Source: Spirochaetaceae bacterium
GTDB taxonomy: Bacteria; Spirochaetota; Spirochaetia; Treponematales; Treponemataceae
Reading direction: 5' to 3'
DNA: 63,228 bases
Assembly (NCBI GenBank): GCA_017618015.1
Contig: JAFZVC010000075.1
Location: forward strand, 1-63,228
The first letter of the stretch is position 1; each line of letters begins with the position of its first letter. Below are positions 7,813 to 17,200 of this stretch, piece after piece. A program made the position numbers and the translations under genes. Below the pieces are notes generated by a model. It saw only the letters and a program-made list of their open reading frames with translations, did no database searches and had not been told where the DNA came from.

Positions 7813-8984
7813 AAGGTGATTTGAAAAAAAGAAGAACATTCAAGGAGCTGCTTCTTAAATCGGACGGAGCAAATTCTGTTGTCGTCGTTCTTTTTGGCTT
7901 TGTGTTCGCGACAATCCTTGTGGCTTGCGTAGGACGAAATCCTGCCGGTATGTACAAGGCTTTCCTTCAGTCGCTTACGGGGCTCTTCCAAAAGAAAGAC
8001 GGCTCCTGGTCGTGGAATATCCGCTATGTGGGCGAATGGCTCGCAATATCGGTGCCATATATCCTTACAGGCTTGTGCATGGGCTTCGCGGCTCGCGCAG
8101 GCTTGTTCAACATCGGTGGCGAAGGTCAGTATATCGTCGGAATGACTGTTGCGCAGCTTGTCGCGCTTAATTTCGCCCAAATACCCGGCGTTCACTGGAT
8201 TGTCGCGATACTGTGCGCTATCGTTGCCGGTGCTGTATGGGGCGGTGTAGTCGGCTTCCTTAAAGCCAAGTTTGAGGTTTCTGAAGTCGTTACGACAATC
8301 ATGCTGAACTACGTCGCGCTTTATTTGTCGCGCATAATCACTATGGCAATTCCGGGAACGAACACATATAAAACCGTGAATTTCCCGGAAACGGCAAAAA
8401 TAAAGTGGAGCTTCCTTTCTTCAATAACGAACGGATCCACGCTTAACATCGGTATTTTCTTCGCGATTGTCGCCGTAATCCTATACTGGTTCCTTATGGA
8501 AAAGACGAACCTTGGCTTTGGGCTTCGTGCGACAGGCTTTAACAAGGACGCGGCACGTTACGCCGGTATTCCTGTTGTTTCGAGCATCGTAATTTCAATG
8601 GCGATCTCAGGTGCGTTCGCTGGTCTCGCTGGCGGTACGGTCGCGCTCGGCTCGTTTAACTATGGCCGCGTTATTTCGTCGATGGACAACTACGGCTTTA
8701 CCGGAATTGCCGTCGCGCTAGTAGGTAACAACACCGCGCTAGGAACGGGATTAGCCGGACTATTGTTCGGTCTTCTCCATGCATCGCAGACGCTTATGCA
8801 GTCACAGAAAATCCCGAAAGAGATAACCTTTATTATTCAGGGGCTTATCGTTATATTCATCGCGCTCCGTGAAGGAATCCGCATATTTATTTTATGGCGC
8901 GACAAGAAAAAGGCGGAGAAGGCGGTTCTCGCGGGAGCCGCGGCAAACGCGACCACAGCAAAAGATGAGGAGGCTTCAAAATGA
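7809..8984 (+). CDS. Nucleoside ABC transporter permease 1
   Basis: 391 aa integral membrane protein of the BPD_transp_2 group used with BMP-type binding proteins. Hydrophobic segments begin near residue 20 (VVVVLFGFVFATILVACVG) and recur about every 30 residues. Conserved segments include GFAARAGLFNIGGEGQY and the GFGLRATGFNKDAARYAGI coupling loop. It overlaps the ATPase gene upstream and the second permease gene downstream by 4 nt each. The charged tail (DKKKAEKAVLAGAAA) is cytoplasmic. Confidence 0.9.
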   Translation: MKGDLKKRRTFKELLLKSDGANSVVVVLFGFVFATILVACVGRNPAGMYKAFLQSLTGLFQKKDGSWSWNIRYVGEWLAISVPYILTGLCMGFAARAGLFNIGGEGQYIVGMTVAQLVALNFAQIPGVHWIVAILCAIVAGAVWGGVVGFLKAKFEVSEVVTTIMLNYVALYLSRIITMAIPGTNTYKTVNFPETAKIKWSFLSSITNGSTLNIGIFFAIVAVILYWFLMEKTNLGFGLRATGFNKDAARYAGIPVVSSIVISMAISGAFAGLAGGTVALGSFNYGRVISSMDNYGFTGIAVALVGNNTALGTGLAGLLFGLLHASQTLMQSQKIPKEITFIIQGLIVIFIALREGIRIFILWRDKKKAEKAVLAGAAANATTAKDEEASK

Positions 8985-9892
8985 GCGGTATTCTTGGAAT
9001 GATTCCTTCTGTCCTGATGATAGTTTCTCCGATTCTTATAACTGCTTGCGGTGGAATGATTTGTGAACGTAGTGGCGTTGTTAATATCGCGCTGGAAGGT
9101 CTTATGGGCATAGGCGCTTTCGCCGCCGCCGCCTTCCACGTAATAAATGAGACGGCTCTGGGCGGAGCATCTATCTGGATCGCGCTGCTTCTTGCGGGTG
9201 TGTGCGGTACGGCAATGTCACTCATACATGCGTATGCGTCAATCTCGCTTAATGCAGACCAGACAATCTCGGGCACAGGTATTAACCTTATGGTAAACGG
9301 CATAACGATCTTTATGTCGCAGATTCTTTTCAACGCGGACCGCACACAGCCGTACCAGATGGGTATGCGCCCTATTATGGCTTTAGGCGGCATATATCCA
9401 ACGGCTTTCATAGCAGTTATCGTAATTGCTGCGGCGTGGTTCATCATGTACAAGCTACCTGTGGGTTTAAGGCTCCGCGCGTGCGGCGAGCATCCGGCGG
9501 CGGCGGCTTCAGTCGGTATTCCAGTCAAGAAATACCGCTACATCGCCGTTCTTGTTTCGGGCTTCCTTGGCGGACTTGCAGGCGGCTGCCTTGTCCTTAC
9601 TGAGACAATCCAGTTCACATCGAACACTATAAACGGTGCGGGCTTTATCGCTCTTGCCGCCGTCTCTTTCGGACGCTGGCGACCTGCGGGAATCTCGCTT
9701 TCATCGCTACTTTTCGGTACGGCTGTCGCGTTCTCAATCTACGTCGTGAACATTCCGTCATTGCGCAACCTTCCGACGGAATTCTTCAACCTTATCCCGT
9801 ATGTAATCACGATTCTTGCGCTCGTTGCTTTCAGCGGCAAGAACTACGCGCCGCTTTCATGCGGTAAGCCTTACGACAAAGGTGCAAGCTGA
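8981..9892 (+). CDS. Nucleoside ABC transporter permease 2
   Basis: 303 aa, the smaller partner permease of the same family. CERSGVVNIALEGLMGIGAF near the N terminus and LRACGEHPAAAASVGI (the EAA-like coupling loop) are diagnostic. With permease 1 it forms the membrane channel. It overlaps the upstream gene by 4 nt and the downstream HD-domain gene by 1 nt (TGATG), so all are probably translated in a coupled way. Confidence 0.9.
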   Translation: MSGILGMIPSVLMIVSPILITACGGMICERSGVVNIALEGLMGIGAFAAAAFHVINETALGGASIWIALLLAGVCGTAMSLIHAYASISLNADQTISGTGINLMVNGITIFMSQILFNADRTQPYQMGMRPIMALGGIYPTAFIAVIVIAAAWFIMYKLPVGLRLRACGEHPAAAASVGIPVKKYRYIAVLVSGFLGGLAGGCLVLTETIQFTSNTINGAGFIALAAVSFGRWRPAGISLSSLLFGTAVAFSIYVVNIPSLRNLPTEFFNLIPYVITILALVAFSGKNYAPLSCGKPYDKGAS

Positions 9893-11157
9893 TGCTTTCT
9901 AAAAAACTCGTACTCAAACTATTTGAAGCATTTTCTATTGAGCGTTGGAACGACCACATCCGTCCGTTCGAGATGATAGAAATGGACAAAGCCGCCGAAA
10001 AAATGGTTTTGGCTTATATCATCGGGAAGTACGAGGAAAACGAAGGCCATGCCGTTGACTGGGATTGGATGATTTATGCCTCATTTTTCGAGCTGCTTAA
10101 AAAAATCGCTCTGTGCGACATAAAATCACCAATCCAACGCATGATAAAAAAAGACTACCCGGAAGAATACAAGCGTATAGAAGGGTGGGTCCTTGATCAG
10201 TATCACGATATTATCGACGATGCAGCTCTTTTCGAGAAATTCAGAAAATACCTTGCGCAGGAAGACCTTACTGGAAGCACCCCAGAAAAAACTGATGCGA
10301 TACGCACGGCTTCCCGCGTCCTTCGCGCGGCACACAAATATTCAGCCATGCGCGAGTTCGAAATGCTTTCCGTCGTTAACGAGCCTTTCCGCGTACGGAA
10401 CATAGAGCGTGAGCTCAACGAAGATATCGCGCCTTTCATGGATTTGAAAGGCTTGCAGCTCCTTATTACAAAACAAAAGCCCTACGACTTCCTTATGATT
10501 ATAGAGCAGCTCCGCTTTCAGACGCGCTGGAACCAAACGCCGCGCGTACCAAAGACTTCCGTTCTCGGGCACTGCTATTTCGTAGCCGCGCTGACCCTTC
10601 TTATGGGGCTTCAGCCCGGTCTTGATATGTGCTCGAACAGGCGTTACAACAACTTTTTCTCCGCGTTGTTCCACGACCTTCCCGAAGCTGTTACGCGCGA
10701 CATCATTTCCCCTGTAAAGCAGGCTACCGACGAGCTTCCGTCCATCGTAAAGCGGATTGAAGACGAAATCGTGCGCAAGGAGCTTATCCCGCTCATGGAG
10801 CCGTTCTATGCGGACGAGCTTCTTTATTTTACGAATGACGAGTTCGAGAACAGAATCGTTCTGCCAAGCGCGGGAAACAAAACTGACGGCGGCTCTAAAT
10901 ATGCGTGTACGCTGGAGCATGTCTCGTTCGAGGACTTGAACGCCAAGTTCAACGAGGACAAATACTGCCCTGTGGATGGCCGTCTTGTGCGCGTCGCCGA
11001 CCATATCGCGGCTTTTATAGAAGCTGACAGCTCCATAAAATACGGAATTACGTCAGTCCATCTGCGTGACGGTCGCGAGAATATCCGCAAAAACTATAAA
11101 GACAAACCGTCTGTTAACGGCGTGAACCCCACCGCGTTCTTCGACCTGTTCGAGTAG
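9892..11157 (+). CDS. HD-domain phosphohydrolase (YfbR/HD_3-like) in the nucleoside operon
   Basis: 421 aa. The C-terminal half has an HD-superfamily metal site: His227 (GHCYFV), His261-Asp262 in FHDLPEAVTRDI, and Asp370 in RVADHIAAF. The HDLPEA-TRDI-SPVK pattern matches the YfbR/HD_3 group, which includes 5'-deoxynucleotidases. The N-terminal 190 residues are charged and helical and I recognise no domain there. Its start codon overlaps the stop codon of a nucleoside permease, so a role in processing (deoxy)nucleotides made from imported nucleosides is a reasonable inference. The substrate is not shown by the sequence. Confidence 0.75.
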   Translation: MLSKKLVLKLFEAFSIERWNDHIRPFEMIEMDKAAEKMVLAYIIGKYEENEGHAVDWDWMIYASFFELLKKIALCDIKSPIQRMIKKDYPEEYKRIEGWVLDQYHDIIDDAALFEKFRKYLAQEDLTGSTPEKTDAIRTASRVLRAAHKYSAMREFEMLSVVNEPFRVRNIERELNEDIAPFMDLKGLQLLITKQKPYDFLMIIEQLRFQTRWNQTPRVPKTSVLGHCYFVAALTLLMGLQPGLDMCSNRRYNNFFSALFHDLPEAVTRDIISPVKQATDELPSIVKRIEDEIVRKELIPLMEPFYADELLYFTNDEFENRIVLPSAGNKTDGGSKYACTLEHVSFEDLNAKFNEDKYCPVDGRLVRVADHIAAFIEADSSIKYGITSVHLRDGRENIRKNYKDKPSVNGVNPTAFFDLFE

Positions 11158-11207
11158 GAAGTGTTTCGATACTTCGCGTGCGCGTGGTGAAACGAGCCTT
11201 TCTAAAT

Positions 11208-11236
11208 TTGCCAAAAATCTCCATGCGTGATAAACT
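11208..11236 (+). promoter_or_regulatory. Candidate promoter of the giant surface-protein gene
   Basis: TTGCCA at 11208-11213 and TAAACT at 11231-11236 are separated by 17 nt. They lie about 40 nt before an ATG preceded by agagggaga. The gene begins its own transcript unless it is read through from the nucleoside operon; I see no terminator between the two. Confidence 0.5.
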
Positions 11237-11275
11237 GAATAATCTTTTCCAAGCTTCAATTAGAGGGAGATTTAT

Positions 11276-14200
11276 ATGAAATCGTCAGCTCATTTCTTTA
11301 TTACATTCGTTTGCATGTGTTTGTTCGTCTTCGGTGTGCTTACCCCAATCATGGCAGCCCCTGCGAACGGTCCCAATAATAAATACGGGCTTCCATACGA
11401 CCCGAACGCCGTAATCAGCGAGGGTTTTGACGATCGTGTTCTTCCATATTGGGATGAACTCAATGAGAAACACATATATATCCGTCAAGAAATTGACAGA
11501 ACGCGCGGAGAGCTTCATTTTACAGACAATGTTACAGAAAATCTTATTGGAAACTACGACTACAAGAACCAGTGCTGGCTTTTATACGGCGATGATCTTA
11601 AAAACTGTAGGATATCAATCAACGAGTATTTCTTCGACTCCATTGACCTTACAAAAACATTTTTGAACCGCGACAAATACGGAACAGCCTACAACATGTA
11701 CGGACTCCCTTACGACCCGGATGCCGTGTTTGACATGTCCTACAATAACAGAGAGCTCTCTTTCGGCTCGTTGATTGCTTTTTACGAGATTTATGAAGAT
11801 GATTTGGAAAAGTCGTTAATACGTTTTATCGATACAGATTACGAGGATTGTGGATTATACATGTTGGGCCAGCAGTGCTGGACTTTTTACAACGATGAGA
11901 TTCTTAATTCTGTTGACGTTTCGCAGTTTTATTTATCAATAGATCTTTCAAAAACGACTCTCAACAGGGATTGGTTTGGAAACCCTGTGCCTGTAAAGCT
12001 TTCGTCTGCTTCCAGAATAACAAAGAGAGCTCTTGAAGCTGTTTCCCAAAATGAGTATGGACTTAAATATGACCCGAACGCCGTTGTTGACAAGTCAAAA
12101 GACGGTACTTACCTAGGAAAAGTCAAAGTCATTTTCAACAAATGGCAGAATACGGTTGAGCTTGATTATACGACATACGACTACGGAATATACGACTACA
12201 AAAACCAGTGCTGGATTGAATATACAGATGCAATGAAAAATGCTTACGTGGATCTTTCCCAGCTTTTTACATCGGTGAACCTTTCCAAAGAGGAACTTAA
12301 CCGCGACATTTACGGAAACCCGGTCACTTCGAACACGGAAGTAGCCGAGCGCAAGGGATATATCGGCAGCAACACGGACGGCAAGTTCCTTCATTTTTAC
12401 GGTGATATGCCGAACCCGGAGGCAGATCATCTTGGTGGCTACGATGTTTACATGAGCATTTCGGATGATTATTATGCTTATTTTTGCAAGACAATAAACG
12501 GACAGCAGAAGATTTTTGCCTGCTACAATTTTTCAAAGCAATACTGGTATTACCGCGCCGGATACGATGGCCGTCCTGCCATAAACGGCGAGAAATTCAA
12601 CAGTTCTGCTGTAGATCCTTCAAAACTTTATCAGCAGTGCGATCCGCGCATTGACTACAACCGCACGAAACCAGCCGATGGCATTGAGTTCGCCGACATC
12701 AACGAAACTCTTGGCTACACGTATAATGTTACGAATTACACTGGCGAGCAGAAATATTTTGATTCGGAGATTATTTATTTTGACAGTGAAGCAAGACTTG
12801 CCGTACAACCAGGAGGAGCAGTAAGCGTCGGAAAATATACCGCGAGATTATCAGACAATTATGGATATGAGTTCGGATTTGAGAAAAACGGAGTTCAGGT
12901 TGGTCAGTACGACGCAAGACTTCAGAAATGGCAAACCTTTTCTCCTGACCTTGATGTTACAGACAAAGACCTTTCATCGTTGTTCTCCGAGATTGATTCT
13001 TCTGTGAACCTTTCAAGACTTACGGAAAAACCGTCTGATTATAGTTATAGAGCACTTAATCCGAGTGTCATATGGTCTCCTATTATGGCAGAAGATGAAT
13101 ATGCAAGCGGATTGAACCTTACGAATGTTCTTGCTGATTCAAGACGGCTTTCAAACGGCGTGAACCTTTCAAAGTACAACGAAGCTTCTGGCAAACCGAA
13201 AGTTCTTTTGTTCTTTAACCGTGACTACGAAGGCTCCAAAGATACGGTAATGAGCATACGCGACTCTCTTTCTTCTTTTGACGGCGTAGATTTGCTCCTG
13301 CTCGGCGACGATGGGTACAGTCAGGAAGAATTCCGCTGGGAATACGGCTCTTCTGCAATGAAGATGTATTTTGCAAACTTCACTGATTTGCAGCAGAAGT
13401 ACATGAGCAAGCTTTTCAGTTACTATACTTCAGCTGGTTTCTATCCGTTCGCGGTTTACATTGACGGCAACAACAAGATTCAGTACATGGAGTACGCGCC
13501 GGAGCTTTCCGCGTCTGACTTGCAGATTTCTATTGACCGCTTCCTTCTTGGTACGGGTAACGGTGGATTTGGTGTTTTCTACGACAGCACGGCAGTTGCC
13601 GACACGTCACTCAAAAAGCTCGGCAAGTACACGCTTAATTGGAGCAAAACTTACGTCACTTTCAGCGAGCGTGAAAACGGACGCGATATTATAAAGGCTT
13701 GCTACAACCACTGTTACCAGTACTGGGAGTACCGGGCAGGAAAAAGTGGATATTTTGCAGGTACAACGACATTCGACGAATCTTCTGTTGACCTTTCAAG
13801 GCTCTATAAAAAAGTTGACAAGTCCGTAAAACTTTCGCGTAAAGCACCGGAAGCAAACGAGCTTAAGCCGCTCCTTGCCAAGATAACGTATTCCGGCACA
13901 AAATGCTCCGTTGGCGACATTATTTTGCAGGACGGAACTGCCGTAAGCCCGAAGACGTACCGTGCTAATTCCCGTAACCCGGCAATTGGTGTTGTTGCGT
14001 TCTTCCGTGATGTGAATTTCCCGAATTCTAACGATGCTGGAACTCAAACTGGCAACATAGAGGACGCAGTTATTATAGGAACGAAGAGAGACATTAAAGC
14101 CCTTATTGTACCAGAGAAACAATCTAACTTTTACCGCGATGAAAATTATGCGGTCGATGACATGCTTTCTTACGTTCCAATCTACGACATAGTAAGTGAA

Positions 14201-17200
14201 CGCAGCCATAATTACGATGTGGCTTATCTTGATCGTTCGGCAAAAAGCACATATACGCCGGAATCTGATACAGACGGCTCGAATAACTACAAAATCATTA
14301 AAGCAGCGTTTGACGAAGCTTGTGCGACAAACCCGGACTTCAAGATGTTCGGCAAAATATCGTACCCGGCGTTCGAGGCTGCAGAAAACTACGGAAAGAC
14401 GAACAATATAAGCGGAACATTCAGGAACGGTTGGTATGTACCTACTTACGCAGAGATTGATTACATAGTACGTAACAAGGAAACTGTAAACAATTCTTTG
14501 GCAAAAATTAACGGAGCAGATTCTTTCACGCAGGAAGAGATGTATGTCGCTTATGTTCAGGATGGCGTGGATGTTTATAGCTATAGACAAGTTAAATATT
14601 CATCGGTGACAGACGGTAATACTTTTTCTTCTTCTCTTGAAAATTATACCAGTCTTAATAATGAAGTAAGCGAACCAGAACAGGTCTATTTCCTGCGTAA
14701 TTATGCGGATATAGACGCGGCTTACAGCGGCCGTCCTGCTAACGTGCTTGCGTCCGGTACTTATGGCGAAAAGCCAGAACCGAATGCCATAGGAGACATC
14801 GTTTTCAGCGACGGCAGCGCGACAGCGTTGCGTGACGGACTTATTCTTACTACAGAACAGAAAAAAGCCGTTATGGCAGTTGGCGTTTATATTGGTGATG
14901 GCTACATAGGTGACAAAGGTTACTTGTATTTGTCTTCCGTATATAGAAATTACGAAATACCTGTGGTTAATAATGAGCTTATGGCTATTGATGATGGATC
15001 TAGATCTAGTAAACTCGGAGAAAAACAGACTCGAATCCCTATTACATACGATACTATTGTTCAGTCTGAATATCCGTTTGAGGGAATGGTTTACGATGGG
15101 CCTAAGAACTGGGAATACATAAAAAAGTCAATTTCGTGGGCTACGGGCGTAAAAGACCGTGACGGTGATTATATAAAAGGATTTTTGCCTTTTATTTATG
15201 CGGAAATGTATGGCTCCGGAAAGTCGTTCACCTACAAAGCTCTTAACACAGAAGACTTTGCAGAATTATTTAAGGGAAGTTACTCTGTTATTACACCAAA
15301 ACTGAATGGAAAATATGCAAGCGACTGGTATATTCCGTCTTTCGCCGAAAGCAAAATGGCAGCATGGAGCCTTTCTGTTTTTAGGGAAAAACTTGAAGCA
15401 ATAACCTGTTCAGAGTTTAGAAATAGCTCAGGTAGTAATGGAACAGGCGGACATTGGGCTGACGATGATGTTATTGGTTCAAACCGTAGTATTCTTTTGG
15501 ATGTGAGCTCCGCTGGTATTTCAATATCCGATGATATAGTTTTTGGACGTGATGTTCTTTTCCACAAGGCTACAAAAATCCATGACGATGATTTGATGCT
15601 TTCCGCTGAAGATTTTGGCCCTGACCGCTGCTACATAGGCGATATAGTTCTTGCTGACGGTTCTTTTGTCCACATGGACGAATACGACTACAACCCAAAG
15701 AATCCTGCAATCGGTGTAGTTGCGTATTTTAAGAATAAAACACTACAAATGAAGAATGGTGTAGCGGATAAAACTGGTACTGGTGTATACGATAGAACAG
15801 GAACTAAAACGAATGCTGTTATACTCGGTTTGAACAGTAAAAAAGGAACGTGGCAAGAAGCAAAGAATTTTGCTACAAACTATGGAAAGACGAGCAGCAT
15901 AACAGGCATTTATAAAGATGATTGGTATCTTCCTAGCATTGATGATATGCTAAAGATTGATAAAGAACTTCTTGGAAAGAGCATTATCAAAATAGGAAAC
16001 AGCATAGCAAGAGATGTTATGAGAAATGTATCGCTCACCTTATGGAGTTCATCAAAAAATAATGATGGCGTACTTGTCGCAAAAGACTATGCTGTTGATG
16101 AAAACCAGATATACACAGCTTTAGTAATTCATGACTATGTAGAGCCGACAACTGTTGTTGCAAATGATCACGGAATGACGACGGACAGGACTCATCCGTA
16201 TAAAGTGGGCGACATTGTTCTTGCGGACGGAAGCGTTGTTTCGGCGGCGCAGTACAAAGCGAATTCACGAAACCCGGCTGTCGGTGTAATAGCTTTCTTT
16301 AAGGACAGCTCTTTCCCGAACAGCGGCAATTACGGTTCGCGTACCGGAACAAAAGAGAATGCATACATAATCGGATTGAAGCAGAATCAGGGCGTGATTC
16401 AGTGGGCAACAAAGGGCGCGCAAGGAACAAAAGACATTAAGACGCTGCAAAGCTATCCGTCTGTGTATGGTTACGGTGTGGCGAACATTGCTACGTTCTA
16501 CCCAGGAAGCGACAACGACGGTAGTGACAACTGGAGCCAGCTCTGCGCCGCCGTCACGGACGAGAATATTTCTGGCAGATACCCCGCTTTTGAGTACGCG
16601 GAATCTTACGGAAAGACGAACGGCATAACTGGTTCTTATTCAAGCGGCTGGTACTTGCCTACAATCGCGGAGCTTTCGTACGTATACAGAAACAAGAACT
16701 TTATCAACGAAAGCATGGAGCTTATTGATGGGGCTGTTCGCATAAACGGTGCTCTATACCGTTCGTCGTCACAGAATGCATTAGCCGGCGGCAGTACATA
16801 CTCGATGAACGGAATAACAGGTTCTATTGAGTACGAAGCAAAGACAATGGATTTTGACGGTCACGGAGTTCTTGTTATCCGTCCGTTAAGTACTTCAAGC
16901 AAAACGCCTGTTCAGTGGTCTGCCCCTGTCGTTCCTACAAAGATAGCCACTAATCAGCTTTTGAAGAAATCGTACAGCGGACAAATCGGACAAAAATCAA
17001 AGCCAACCGCTGTTGGAGACATAATTTTCAGCGACGGTAGTGCGACTTCATACTCAGCAAATCTTTCTTTGACTCAAAAACAAAAGAACGAGGCTGTGGC
17101 AATTGCCGCATTCATTGGTGACGGTAAAATAGGACAAAAAGGCAAGATATACGGCATTTCGCTTGCATCAGAAGAACGTATATATTACTCAAATGACACA

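Noticed and set aside
13796..14590. 264-codon minus-strand frame within the giant surface protein gene
   Set aside because: Antisense to a continuous coding frame with clear module structure; its protein has no recognisable pattern.
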